Below are positions 1 to 9,627 of a stretch of DNA of 64,000 bases, in pieces; the first letter of the stretch is position 1, and each line of letters opens with the position of its first letter. Made by a program: the position numbers and the translations under genes. The stretch is taken from positions 248,001 to 312,000 of the forward strand of contig NZ_JAFVME010000006.1 of NCBI RefSeq assembly GCF_018492665.1, in the 5' to 3' direction. The notes under the pieces were generated by a model. It saw only the letters and a program-made list of their open reading frames with translations, did no database searches and was not told the DNA's origin. The DNA comes from Pedobacter sp. B4-66. Its GTDB lineage: Bacteria; Bacteroidota; Bacteroidia; Sphingobacteriales; Sphingobacteriaceae.

Positions 1-1435
1 TTAAAAAATAAGTACGCTGTTTATCTTTATCACCCGATGAGGACAAGGCAAACAACGATCTGATATTTTTTAATTGTGCCAGATAGCCGGCAAGCAACTG
101 GTCAAAAAATAAAAGATATCCTTTTAGTTGTAATGCCTGTGCCTTGCGCAGATTAGAAACATTTTCGGGTAAACCTCCTTCAGCAATACCGTACACCCTC
201 GGAAAATCATTTTGCAATAAAAAATACTCGTCTAGGTCATGGTGATAAATACCTTTTGGAATTTCTTTATCCAGATAAGGCGATGGAGACTGATACAAGA
301 CTTTACCATTATGTGTAAAATTAATCTTGAACAATCCTTCATATTTTTTAGTATCAAACACAACAGGTAGTCCGTTCCTGGTAAACTGAAAACCGGAACA
401 TTCCATAGAAAAATCAGGAACATGGTTTTCCGGCAATTTGAATTTCCAGTCCGAATCCGGTTTAATGTTATTTCCCCCGCAAGTCCTTAGCTCAAAATTG
501 GCTATTTTATCAACTCCCTCCGTTTCCAATATCACATTGTATACATCAGACAGATGTATTTCTTTCTTTAATTTAAGCTGAAGTAATTCATCAGTATCCA
601 CAAAACCGTGGCTTTCGGCAAGGTTGTATGGGCGTCCGGAAAAGATTTCATCAATAGGTTTACCTTTATCCAATAACTGCTGCAGAGTATAAAAATGTGG
701 CGAAGGTGAAAAAAAGTCTCTTAATTTTTGTACGATGCTGAGGTAAGTGTTTTCAGGGTCTGCATCCCCTTTCAATTCAATCCCTGCACATAGCCCCACC
801 TGCAGTTGACAGAGGATATGTATATCCACAAAATCTTCGCAAAAATTGCGATGCGCCATCAGGCTCTTTTTTACCCTTTCGGTTAAATCTCCGAGGTATT
901 CTTTTGCAGCAGTTTCGTCCTTAAAATCTTTATCCGGATTTTTCTCCGGTTCGATATAAACATGGTACAACCCATTTAAAAACTCCTCACAATCGCCTGG
1001 AGCAGATGTTCTTTTGTAGTGCTCTGAATAAGACTTACAGAAATCTTTCTGATCCGTTGCCACCGTAAGCCAGGCATTTTTTACTCCCTTAATATCAATA
1101 AGTAATTTTCTGTAATCAATAATGGTAAGTGGGTTGCAGGTCAATATCTGTGCTGGAGTGAAAAAGTTATCGTCTTTCCCTGTCTCACCAGGATTTGGTG
1201 TAAAAATGTCTCTAATTGGCAAATTGGTCCGGTAACCTAAGTCAAGAAGGGCATAACAAAGCACCTCCAGAATAGTAATTCCAGGGTCATGCACATTGTG
1301 ATCAGTCCAGGTTTTCCCAGAAAGTCTACCAAGATATTCAATACCTTCTGTCCGCAATTTCTCAAAATCAAGATAGTCCGGAAAACCAGAATTGTTCTTA
1401 TTAATTACTTTGATATTTTCCTCTGCGTTTGTCAT
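1..1435 (-). CDS. Second baseplate J/gp6-like protein of a contractile injection system (partial)
   Basis: The reading frame is open from an ATG at 1435 down to base 1, about 478 codons, so the C-terminus lies outside the window. I translated it by hand. The N-terminus carries a baseplate-wedge-like stretch (about residues 35-65, 'GKTWTDHNVHDPGIT' followed by 'LCYALLDLGYRT'), and near the left edge there is 'FFDQLLAGYLAQLKNIRSLF', which I associate with the Afp12-type baseplate proteins of extracellular contractile injection systems (eCIS). It follows the larger baseplate gene after 26 bp in the same operon. Family knowledge: two gp6-like proteins form the wedge ring around the hub and trigger sheath contraction. 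The exact Afp11/Afp12 equivalence is inferred from order and length. Confidence 0.8.
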   Translation of the reverse strand, partial: MTNAEENIKVINKNNSGFPDYLDFEKLRTEGIEYLGRLSGKTWTDHNVHDPGITILEVLCYALLDLGYRTNLPIRDIFTPNPGETGKDDNFFTPAQILTCNPLTIIDYRKLLIDIKGVKNAWLTVATDQKDFCKSYSEHYKRTSAPGDCEEFLNGLYHVYIEPEKNPDKDFKDETAAKEYLGDLTERVKKSLMAHRNFCEDFVDIHILCQLQVGLCAGIELKGDADPENTYLSIVQKLRDFFSPSPHFYTLQQLLDKGKPIDEIFSGRPYNLAESHGFVDTDELLQLKLKKEIHLSDVYNVILETEGVDKIANFELRTCGGNNIKPDSDWKFKLPENHVPDFSMECSGFQFTRNGLPVVFDTKKYEGLFKINFTHNGKVLYQSPSPYLDKEIPKGIYHHDLDEYFLLQNDFPRVYGIAEGGLPENVSNLRKAQALQLKGYLLFFDQLLAGYLAQLKNIRSLFALSSSGDKDKQRTYFL

Positions 1436-1461
1436 AATATTGCTTTCGGCTAAAACTTCAT

Positions 1462-4400
1462 TCAATCGGTACAATAATTCTCAATCGGTATTGCCTTGTT
1501 TGTGCAAGGCGGATATTCTTTCTCATTACCCCATCTTTCACAATCCCGTTGCTGAATACATACATCGATATCCCCACCAATAAGAACTGAACGCGGGCTT
1601 ACAGGGCAAATTTGCTTGCGATCAGATAATCTGATATCAGTGCTCTCTTCCTCATGCTGCATCTTTAATTCAATGATATAATCCAGGTAATCCCTTTTTT
1701 CCAGAAAACCTATAATATCCGACTGATCGATGCACTGGCCAAAGGTCAGCTTATCATATTGTCCTATAGCCCAGGGTGCCAGAAACTCTTTTAAATCCTG
1801 TTTAAGCTTTTCCTTATAAAAGCTTTCGTCCCTTCCCTGGTAGAGCTTTACTTTTAAACAGAAATTAACCTTTTCATACCTCGGGTTCATTACCCTTAAC
1901 CTTACAAAGGGAGAAGTACGTTCCTGCAAATATTCTTGCACATCTTCCAATATGCTAACTGGTACCCTGGGTTCAAATTGCTGAGCCGCCTTTAACTGGT
2001 TCAGGTCAGGGATTACGGCAAGCAAGACATAGCCGGGCGCCATGGGCATGTCATTGGTATATTGGTGCGCATCCAATGCAAAGCTATGGTTGATACATTT
2101 CACCTTAAACAACTGAGGAAAAGCCTCTAAAGTCAATCTTTCATAATCGAATTTTTGTATAGCTCTACCTTTATGCCGTAACAGCTCGCTCACCCGGACA
2201 TAAAAATGGCCTTCCCCTTCGGGCATCCTTCCGGCAAAAGAATCAAAAGGCTGGCTTACCTTTTTAATTGCCGAATCTGCTTCATTCAGCTTGGCCACAG
2301 ATCCCGCAGGCAGTGGCTGCGCTAACCGCAGCTTATCATTCACTACTTCATTCGTAAAAGTAGCCCGTATGGCCTGAGTAAAAACGCCCATAGTTTCACT
2401 AACAGATTTACTGTTATGGGTAATAGCCACTTTTATCCAATGTAATCCTTTAGGAAGGATCGTGTTTTCATTGGTCATATTGGCTGGCAAGGCGAACTTA
2501 ATAATACCAGAAGTAGTTAGTCCATCCGTATCATCGTCCAACACCTCAAAGCCTTTTCGCAATAACTTCCAGAGGTTATTTTCGAGATAATACCATTGCA
2601 CCTCTACCCTTTGTGATTCAGAATCAGCCGTAGCCTCTGCCAATTGGAACAGCATATTCAGATTGCTGTCGACTTGCAAATCTTTCAGTCCGATATATAA
2701 ACTGCCTTCATCACAAAAAGTCGGAAAAAGTGTTGGTTGCAATTCCAATTCCTCAGATTTAAAGGTGTTCTGATAAGGATATAAATGGATCAGATCAATA
2801 TCGCTGATGTTAGCTGTGGCCGTATAGTCAATAGAGATGTTTTTAATAATAGGCGTCCAGGGTTCGTTCGGGATAACCACTTGCTTTTCTCCAAACAGGT
2901 TTGTAAAAAAACCTCCGGTATTGATCGTATTTAAAATTGCATCGAATTTATTTCTGATCACCAGGGCCAAATCATTCTCAATACCCGATAAGTTGGTATT
3001 TAAGAGTGCAAAAAGATCTCCAACAAAATCCTTGACTTTATTATTAACCTGATTAAGGTTCGCTGCAGATAAGGTATTAACATCAAATGCTCCCCCAAAT
3101 AGTGTAGTTATATTAATTCCGGCAATAGCAACAATATCATTTAATAAGGTTTTGCATCGCCCGATTATTGCATTTAAAAGGACAGGATTTGCCGAAGCAG
3201 CAATTTTAGTTTTCAAAATATTTATTAATTCAGTCAGAATTCCAGTAATAGCCGAATTCAAAACATTAGAAGCCACCTCGATGATTTTGGGTCCAATATT
3301 CCCAAAGAATATGGAAATATCAAAAACCATTGGAACACCACCCTGAACATAGACCGCCCCGTCAATCAAATCCGGATATCGACCAAACGCCATCATTTGC
3401 CTGGCAAGCACATAAGAATAATCCTTATGCAGAAAGTCCTGCCCCTGGAGGTTAATCCTTAAAAAACCCTCACGGGAGTCGGCTCTGTAATTTTCCAGCG
3501 GCGCTTTGCTGATATTAAACTGCTGTGATAAATTAAATTGAGGACCATTACCTGGTACAGCCTCATTATGAATAATTTTGATCGTCTGATCAAAGGTCTC
3601 CTTAGAAACACAGAAAGAAGATTTTGGATTGGAAATGAAAAGCCGCCTGTTATTATCCAGTGTTATGGTATTTTTTGCTGTATTGGTATGAGGAGGATTT
3701 AGTTTCTCCTTAGTCCAGGATCCCCTTTCCAATAGCGCCAGATTAATTTCGAAGTCACAATCATTTAATCCATAAATCTCTTTATTGTTTGCTGGACTTA
3801 TACAATCATGATAATTCTTCCTTAAAGCATAGCCCTTATAATACTCGTTGAAACTAAATGGTTTATCCTTCCAGTTCAGATTCACATTCACCTCATTCCA
3901 TTTTTTACAAAAAACCTCTTTGGAGCCTATATAAAAGTTCGGCCCCACCAAATTCGGTTTAGCTAAAGGTGGTTTGGATGGGTTAACTACATCAAAATCA
4001 ATAATTGAAGGCCTTGTACCAAATGGATAAACCGGTCCGTTTACATTCTGTAAGCTTTCATCATTTTGCACAATGAAATTTTTAAGTCCGCAAACCGAAA
4101 CCTCGATCTTTGTAAGCTTATCGGCCGAAATCGTTGCATTCCTGAAGAAATGATATAATGAAACCTCCTGGATTCCTTCTTTTGATTTTCTTTCACAGCA
4201 CTCCTCTCTGGAGCTTGCCGTAACGTCCTGGTTCAATTTAATCTTATCGTCCAGTTCAATTTTTACAACCGGCATGGTGGTATTAAAATCTTCCTTTAAT
4301 GCCTCCGCATTATAGAAAGTAACTGCCTTTTGTTCTGGTTGCAATTTTGCCGTTATAAAGATCTTAAAAGCACCGCCGGAAGTCAGTGAACTTAGTGTTA

Positions 4401-6213
4401 TACCAGGCACTTCTGCCGGGCTTATCCACTCCTTCTCGCCACTAAAAAGGACATTTAATGCTTTTCGGGGTTTAAAAATTTCCAACAGGACCTTTTTCTC
4501 TTCAGGAATCGCAGCAAGCAGGTTAAATTCAGCCTCTGTAATTGTTTTTTCAAACAACTGCTCTTTAACAGGGCAATAGCATAACCTTTCCTTGCCCTCC
4601 ACCGGTCTTTTTATCAAGATATCGTTCAGACTTTCTTTCAGACTTTTGCTGATTCCCAATTTCAAAGCAGCAGCAATCAGATCACGGTTTATCACATAAA
4701 ACGTCTGCCCTAAAACTGTTTGTACCTTTCCATATAAATCCCTTGCTTTAAAAAAATCAGGGCGGTTATTTTTTGCTACCTTTAGTCCGGAAAGCAGGTT
4801 ATTGTTCTCTTCACAACAAGGATCCGCTCTGTTTGAATCATCAGCTATTGTTAAGCCACAGTAATCATCGTTAAGCATACAGGAAAGGGTAATCTTCACC
4901 TGCCTGTCTCCTTCATTCAGTAACAATACCGGCGATGCCAGAATAAAACCAATCCGAGCATTAGAATAAGGCTTAACAAATTTATTTTCCGGATCAGTGT
5001 ATTTGCTGTATTGTGCACCTAAGGTAGGCCAGCTGGCAGGTACATCATCTTTAAACTCCTTATCTATCCCATCAGCTTTGGCAGCATCTGGCGCCATATA
5101 AACCCCTTCGGCGTAGGCATATTGACCATGTATCTGATTATTGATAAAAAGCGTGCGTTTATCTGCCACCTGCGCTTTATTAACCACAATTTCATCATCC
5201 AGAGAAAACAAAACTTCAGCCTTGTTAATGTCTTTACCATCTTTAACCAGCAGCCCTTTTTCCAGGAGGTGCTTATTCAGCTGGTTCTGAATTTCAAAAA
5301 CAATATGCGCTTGATCCGGACTGGCTTCCCTGGCCTTCAGGCAGAGCACCTCTTTATAAAAGAAATCAAGGTGTTTTTTGGTGAATGTATTTAAATCCCC
5401 CTGTAAATGCTGAAACAGCTTCAAAAAAGAGAAAAGCAGTGCCAGATGCGGTGTATGTTTTTCTTTCAGCTCCTCCTTCAAAGGGAAAATGCTCTGCTCC
5501 ATACTTAAATCAGCAGTACCTTCAATCAATTGTATGGCATCCAAAAAGGAAGCAAGTAGCTGAACCATTTCATTCCGGAGTACAATTAACCGTTTCCTCT
5601 TGCTGGTTCCTTTGGCTTTAAAAGAATCGCTATCAAAGTTTGCATAGATATCAGTCAACTCCAGGCTCCAGGCCTCATTAGCCATTAATTCCTTAAAGCT
5701 GATGGGCTTAATATGGTACCATTTTACGGCTGCATTTAAATGGATAATAAACAGTTTAAGTGGATCCGCTAATTTGTCTTTTATCAGTTTATCCAGTAAC
5801 AGTTCCACAGGCAGACCGCTGTTTTCAAGCTTTAAACTCCAGCCATTAACAGGCTTTATTACAGCGTGGTATATATACCTAAATAATAACTGAAGGCTTG
5901 CTTTACCTGGCCTTTTATCAAACAGGGTGTTGTAAAAAGCAAGCTTATCCACTACCTTATTCTTATCGTATTTTAGAATTGCTGTGATCGTAAAGGGCAG
6001 GCTTTCCCGAAAAAACGGCTGCCAGTCCGTAACCTTCAGGCTGGCGTCATAATAGTTAATGTGCCTGGATAATTGCACAAAGTAATCCAGCAGATCAGCT
6101 AAAGTTCTGCCATCAATTTTTGCAGATCCGGAGTGCAAATCATCCATCACCCGCTGACGCTGGCTTACACCTGGATCGTTCTGAAAAGGATGTATAAGTG
6201 ACGTGCATTCCAT
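1462..6213 (-). CDS. Large baseplate J/gp47-like wedge protein (Afp11-like)
   Basis: This 1583-aa protein is the largest gene of the injection-system operon and abuts the gp25 gene with no spacer. The first 250 residues are helical and start with the 'DLLDYFVQLSRHINYYD' pattern typical of Bacteroidota baseplate J proteins. Residues about 1330-1540 hold the J-like region ('YYVRVSELLRHKGRAI'-type segment and 'FVRLRVMNPRYEKV'). Between about 960 and 1095 there is a long, low-complexity helical insertion rich in Ile, Leu and Asn that the compact phage homologues lack. In related particles this protein builds the wedge that links hub, sheath and fibres. The family call is firm; the role of the insertion is unknown. 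Confidence 0.85.
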   Translation of the reverse strand: MECTSLIHPFQNDPGVSQRQRVMDDLHSGSAKIDGRTLADLLDYFVQLSRHINYYDASLKVTDWQPFFRESLPFTITAILKYDKNKVVDKLAFYNTLFDKRPGKASLQLLFRYIYHAVIKPVNGWSLKLENSGLPVELLLDKLIKDKLADPLKLFIIHLNAAVKWYHIKPISFKELMANEAWSLELTDIYANFDSDSFKAKGTSKRKRLIVLRNEMVQLLASFLDAIQLIEGTADLSMEQSIFPLKEELKEKHTPHLALLFSFLKLFQHLQGDLNTFTKKHLDFFYKEVLCLKAREASPDQAHIVFEIQNQLNKHLLEKGLLVKDGKDINKAEVLFSLDDEIVVNKAQVADKRTLFINNQIHGQYAYAEGVYMAPDAAKADGIDKEFKDDVPASWPTLGAQYSKYTDPENKFVKPYSNARIGFILASPVLLLNEGDRQVKITLSCMLNDDYCGLTIADDSNRADPCCEENNNLLSGLKVAKNNRPDFFKARDLYGKVQTVLGQTFYVINRDLIAAALKLGISKSLKESLNDILIKRPVEGKERLCYCPVKEQLFEKTITEAEFNLLAAIPEEKKVLLEIFKPRKALNVLFSGEKEWISPAEVPGITLSSLTSGGAFKIFITAKLQPEQKAVTFYNAEALKEDFNTTMPVVKIELDDKIKLNQDVTASSREECCERKSKEGIQEVSLYHFFRNATISADKLTKIEVSVCGLKNFIVQNDESLQNVNGPVYPFGTRPSIIDFDVVNPSKPPLAKPNLVGPNFYIGSKEVFCKKWNEVNVNLNWKDKPFSFNEYYKGYALRKNYHDCISPANNKEIYGLNDCDFEINLALLERGSWTKEKLNPPHTNTAKNTITLDNNRRLFISNPKSSFCVSKETFDQTIKIIHNEAVPGNGPQFNLSQQFNISKAPLENYRADSREGFLRINLQGQDFLHKDYSYVLARQMMAFGRYPDLIDGAVYVQGGVPMVFDISIFFGNIGPKIIEVASNVLNSAITGILTELINILKTKIAASANPVLLNAIIGRCKTLLNDIVAIAGINITTLFGGAFDVNTLSAANLNQVNNKVKDFVGDLFALLNTNLSGIENDLALVIRNKFDAILNTINTGGFFTNLFGEKQVVIPNEPWTPIIKNISIDYTATANISDIDLIHLYPYQNTFKSEELELQPTLFPTFCDEGSLYIGLKDLQVDSNLNMLFQLAEATADSESQRVEVQWYYLENNLWKLLRKGFEVLDDDTDGLTTSGIIKFALPANMTNENTILPKGLHWIKVAITHNSKSVSETMGVFTQAIRATFTNEVVNDKLRLAQPLPAGSVAKLNEADSAIKKVSQPFDSFAGRMPEGEGHFYVRVSELLRHKGRAIQKFDYERLTLEAFPQLFKVKCINHSFALDAHQYTNDMPMAPGYVLLAVIPDLNQLKAAQQFEPRVPVSILEDVQEYLQERTSPFVRLRVMNPRYEKVNFCLKVKLYQGRDESFYKEKLKQDLKEFLAPWAIGQYDKLTFGQCIDQSDIIGFLEKRDYLDYIIELKMQHEEESTDIRLSDRKQICPVSPRSVLIGGDIDVCIQQRDCERWGNEKEYPPCTNKAIPIENYCTD

Positions 6214-6639
6214 TTAAATCGGCTTTAATGCTTCATTTTTATAATAATCATATACATAGTTAAACCTCGAATTGGTACCCGGTACCGAGTATTCGACACT
6301 TATCGTAAATCGGCCTTCAATCAGATCAAAAGAATCACTGGCGGTAACCTCTATCTTTTCAGTTTTTATTCTCGGTTCATAAAAAAGGATCGCGTTGGTT
6401 ACCCTGTCTTTCAGGTATCCGATTACTGAGCTGTTTAAAGCCTCAAATACATAATCTGTAAGGTCACAACCATACTGCGGCTGCATTACCCGTTCTCCTA
6501 AAGAAGTAGAAAGCAGGATATTTAAACTCTGTTCAATATCTTCCGTACCACTTACTATTTCCACTGAGCCCGATTCCGGATTAAACTCCGGAGGGAATGA
6601 CCAACCTGTTCCTAGAAATGAGTTAAAAGAATTATCCAT
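6214..6639 (-). CDS. GPW/gp25-like baseplate wedge protein (Afp9-like)
   Basis: This 141-aa protein has the size and signature of gp25/T4 lysozyme-like baseplate proteins: an N-terminal 'GTGWSFPPEF' segment, then 'IEQSLNILLSTSLGERVMQPQYGCDL', and the C-terminal segment 'FYEPRIKTEKIEV'. The EPR-type motif is the hallmark of the family and helps nucleate sheath assembly on the baseplate. It lies between the PAAR gene (16-bp gap) and the large baseplate gene (stop and start are adjacent), the usual eCIS order. No catalytic activity is expected despite the 'lysozyme' family name. Confidence 0.93.
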   Translation of the reverse strand: MDNSFNSFLGTGWSFPPEFNPESGSVEIVSGTEDIEQSLNILLSTSLGERVMQPQYGCDLTDYVFEALNSSVIGYLKDRVTNAILFYEPRIKTEKIEVTASDSFDLIEGRFTISVEYSVPGTNSRFNYVYDYYKNEALKPI

Positions 6640-6655
6640 ATCGTTTAAATTTTAT

Positions 6656-6946
6656 TTAACCACCAATTTGTACTGTCGGAAAACCTACTACAATTACACC
6701 GCCATGCGAGGTGAGATCGCCCTGCCTTGCTGCCGGCTTGCCTCCTATCATTACTGTTGCCGATCCCTTAACTATCGTATCTGGCGGGCCGGTGCAGACC
6801 AACAAATCGCCAACAACGGCAGCAGGCATGCTCCCAATCAATACCGTAGGTACAGAAGGACCGGATATGGGGCCTCCTACATGTGGCACCACACCGGTTA
6901 CCATCGGACAAACATGCATATCGCTTATTCTTGCTGCTGAAGGCAT
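6656..6946 (-). CDS. PAAR-repeat spike tip protein (Afp10-like)
   Basis: This 96-aa protein is almost entirely a PAAR domain: Gly/Pro-rich repeats with 'ARISDMHVCP' at the N-terminus, 'VPHVGGPI', 'LLVCTGPPDTI', 'GGKPAARQGDLTSHGG' and a final 'VQIGG'. The conserved His and Cys residues (H11, H22, C51, H81 by position) match the metal-binding set that sharpens the cone in PAAR proteins. It caps the spike encoded immediately upstream (18-bp gap) and could anchor cargo. No C-terminal toxin extension is present, so this copy is a bare tip. Confidence 0.93.
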   Translation of the reverse strand: MPSAARISDMHVCPMVTGVVPHVGGPISGPSVPTVLIGSMPAAVVGDLLVCTGPPDTIVKGSATVMIGGKPAARQGDLTSHGGVIVVGFPTVQIGG

Positions 6947-6964
6947 AATTTCAGGGTTTATTTG

Positions 6965-8740
6965 TCAATTTATCTTTACCAATGATCCGCTTATTTCTGT
7001 AATTCCCGATGAAGAAAGTTTTGTTGCTGCACCTTCCAGTCCCAGACTGGTATCTGCTTTTACAGCAAGGGATGCTCCACCAATGGATAAGCTGGCGCCA
7101 GCGCTTAGCGCGAGGTTTACCCCAGCTTTTATTTCAATATTCTTCGGGCTTTCCATGGAAATCCCAGTACTGTTCATTGTTATTTTATTACTGTTCTGGT
7201 CTTTAATTTCAATTTTTGTTCCTTGCTCATCCAGCTGGATGCTATTTCCTGCAGGGGTATCAATGGTAATGGTTTTGGAGCTATCATTAAAATGTATTCG
7301 CATTTTGCTCCGGGTAAAAAAGCCTTTTTCATCGTTAGCATCCTGAGCACTGAGTGGGGCTTTCTTTGCACTGCTGTTTAGCATGCCCAGCATCACCGCA
7401 TGACGGGGATCATCATTAATAAAGCCTACAATCACTTCATCATCAATTTCCGGCCTGAAAAATGAGCCCCTATTTGAACCCGCATCCAGGCAAGCCACCC
7501 TTACCCAGGTTCCGCTCGAACTATTATCGATAACAGGAATTTTTACCAGGATCCGATCTTCTCCATCCGGATCATTTTCCAGTTGCAGCACCTTACCTAT
7601 TTGCAGGCCCTGTATAGACCCCAACAGGCCAGCCGCCGCATAATCATTCACGTCTTTTTGTGCGGCTATATAACGCTCCGGATCCAATCCAAACTGGATA
7701 TGTGTGTACCAGGTTCCATCTCCTATATCTTGTTTTACCGCAGTTACATAAGCCTTGCCGTTAAACCGGTCACCAACCCCCGCCAGTTTCAGCATATTGC
7801 CTGGTTTAATCCCCGCAAAACCTGAAACCCTTGCGCGCCCCCTTATTTTAGCTAAACGGCTGCGCATCATCGTTCCCTCCACCCAATCCTGCAATTCCTG
7901 CTCCAGGAGATGCCCGCTGTGATGCAGCTGAAACTTATCCAGATCCACCGCTTTAGACAGATCAACACCTGAAACATTTCCATGCTGTGTAAAGGATCTG
8001 GCTTCTGAGGCTTCCGCTTTAAACAAAGCCTGATTCGTATAATCCCATGAGGTAGCTTCCACATTGGCCCATTGGTTACGGGCATCCATTTCTGCTTCAA
8101 ACTCTACAATCGATGATCCGTAAGTTACCTGTAATACCGCATCGGGGCTGGTATCAGGTTTACTGATTTTAATCGTTCCATCATCCACATTTACCAACAT
8201 ACCATTGGCTTCAACCCTGAGCAGCATAAAATCCCAATTGCTCAGATGGTGTTGTACCAGTTCTTTATGCTTCAGATTTGTAGCTTTAATATCGCCTGTC
8301 AGCCCTTTATAATCTCCAATCAGGCTATCAAAAACCTCACTATCCTTCATATTTAAAAAATAGCGGCTGTGCCGGCCAATGGTCATACGTGCAGCCAGAT
8401 CCCGGCATTCCACCAGTAGCTGTGTATTCCCATTCTCCTTTACTTTAATGGTATGTTTAGTAATTATTCCTTTAAAAGCCTGGTTATTATTACTGTCAAA
8501 ACCAATTTTTATAATGATTTCGTTTCCCGGCACAAAATCTTCCTTATTACTGATTTCAAAATCAGTAAGTGAGGCATCCCCGTCCTTTAACAAAACCCGT
8601 GCTGTCGGGATTCTATTGATTTCTTTTTCGATAGAAATGCTCAAAACCTCATAAGACGCATCCATCGCTTTACCATTTAACAGGATATTAAAGCTGGCTA
8701 CATCATGCGTGGACGGATTGGGGATTATTAGTTCTTCCAT
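6965..8740 (-). CDS. Vgr/gpD-like hub-spike protein (Afp8-like)
   Basis: This 591-aa protein combines a gp27-like hub region (about residues 1-350), a gp5-type OB-fold (about 375-460, from 'IGKVLQLENDPDGEDRI' to 'EVIVGFINDDPRHAVMLG'), and a C-terminal triple-beta-helix needle (about 480-591) with strand repeats such as 'NSIQLDEQGTKIEI' and 'ITMNSTGISM'. That architecture is the VgrG/Afp8 spike on which the PAAR tip sits. Its start overlaps the stop of the LysM gene (TGATG), implying coupled translation. There is no extra enzymatic domain, so it is probably purely structural. Confidence 0.93.
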   Translation of the reverse strand: MEELIIPNPSTHDVASFNILLNGKAMDASYEVLSISIEKEINRIPTARVLLKDGDASLTDFEISNKEDFVPGNEIIIKIGFDSNNNQAFKGIITKHTIKVKENGNTQLLVECRDLAARMTIGRHSRYFLNMKDSEVFDSLIGDYKGLTGDIKATNLKHKELVQHHLSNWDFMLLRVEANGMLVNVDDGTIKISKPDTSPDAVLQVTYGSSIVEFEAEMDARNQWANVEATSWDYTNQALFKAEASEARSFTQHGNVSGVDLSKAVDLDKFQLHHSGHLLEQELQDWVEGTMMRSRLAKIRGRARVSGFAGIKPGNMLKLAGVGDRFNGKAYVTAVKQDIGDGTWYTHIQFGLDPERYIAAQKDVNDYAAAGLLGSIQGLQIGKVLQLENDPDGEDRILVKIPVIDNSSSGTWVRVACLDAGSNRGSFFRPEIDDEVIVGFINDDPRHAVMLGMLNSSAKKAPLSAQDANDEKGFFTRSKMRIHFNDSSKTITIDTPAGNSIQLDEQGTKIEIKDQNSNKITMNSTGISMESPKNIEIKAGVNLALSAGASLSIGGASLAVKADTSLGLEGAATKLSSSGITEISGSLVKIN

Positions 8741-9462
8741 CAGACTTCGTTTTTATTAAAAGGTGGAAAATATATTTCATTCCCTGGTTTTAATTTTTTA
8801 ATGGAGGTCAGGCCGTTGGCTCTACCCACCTGCATAAAATATTTAGGGTCGTTATAGATGGCATACGTTAACAAGTCGATCCGGTCTCCCTGTTTTATTA
8901 TTCTGTGATGGGTAAGATCCGGAGAAGCCGGCTTATCCTCTGCAATTCTTTCCTCCCGAGATTGATAATCCAGAAAGGTTGCCGTCAGCCTGGCCCTCAG
9001 TGGCGTGCCATCCGGTTTAAACAGGGTATAATTCACATCCAGATTCGTTAACACACACCTGAATTTAATCTCTGAGCCCCAGATGATCAGCAGGAAATTT
9101 GGCCTGTGAATATCCCCTTTATAGTTATATGCACAGTTCATAAAGATCTTCAGCTGTTCGTATACTGGTTTATCTTTATACGCTGCCCAATAGCCTTCCA
9201 TAGTACCCGTACCATCAAGAATAAATTCCAGTTTAAGCTCTTCCGGTGCTGTAGATTTAAATTTCACCTCTGCTGCCCCGGTTCCGTGTGGCCGCTGTAC
9301 ATCATGTTCAATTTTAAAGTTCTTAGTAAATGATTCCGGATTTATGGGGGCCACAAATGCAGGTTTATTCTTTTGCTCCGCATCCTTGATCTGGAATTTA
9401 CGGTCGGTAAAAGAATATATCAGTAATTTCTCTAATTTTCCAGACATGTAATTAGCGCTCAT
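8740..9462 (-). CDS. LysM-containing hub/tube-adaptor protein of the injection system (Afp7-like)
   Basis: This 240-aa protein has the contractile-injection-system tube/hub domain in its first two-thirds ('FVAPINPESFTKNFKIEHD', 'LEFILDGTGTMEG') and a LysM domain at about residues 186-236 ('IKQGDRIDLLTYAIYND' through 'LKPGNEIYFPP'). In eCIS and related phages this protein links tube to spike; the LysM-like module is structural rather than for wall attachment. The start at 9462 lies inside the upstream DUF5908 gene (11-bp overlap); a second Met at residue 6 (9447) is an equally possible start. Confidence 0.9.
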   Translation of the reverse strand: MSANYMSGKLEKLLIYSFTDRKFQIKDAEQKNKPAFVAPINPESFTKNFKIEHDVQRPHGTGAAEVKFKSTAPEELKLEFILDGTGTMEGYWAAYKDKPVYEQLKIFMNCAYNYKGDIHRPNFLLIIWGSEIKFRCVLTNLDVNYTLFKPDGTPLRARLTATFLDYQSREERIAEDKPASPDLTHHRIIKQGDRIDLLTYAIYNDPKYFMQVGRANGLTSIKKLKPGNEIYFPPFNKNEV

Positions 9463-9625
9463 CTCTTTCTTTTAAAATTTCCAATACTTTTTCTATGCAT
9501 ACTTTTATCACTTCCTCCGAAGGGGAAACACCATTATTCTGAACAGAATTGCTGTTACGGCTGGCAGGGTTTCCGTCCTGCACAATCGTTGCTTTAATAA
9601 TCAGTTCCCGTATTTCAATTGGCAT
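9452..9625 (-). CDS. Small DUF5908-like protein of the injection-system operon
   Basis: A 57-aa frame runs from the ATG at 9625 to TAA at 9452, between the second tube gene (2-bp gap) and the LysM gene (11-bp overlap). The translation begins MPIEIRELIIKATI and ends in a charged amphipathic helix (EEVIKVCIEKVLEILKERDE). The opening 'MPIEIREL.IK' is what I recall for DUF5908, a small family found in Bacteroidota injection-system loci. Its molecular role is unknown; the tight packing and overlap argue that it is a real, co-translated gene. Confidence 0.8.
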   Translation of the reverse strand: MPIEIRELIIKATIVQDGNPASRNSNSVQNNGVSPSEEVIKVCIEKVLEILKERDER

Positions 9626-9627
9626 AA

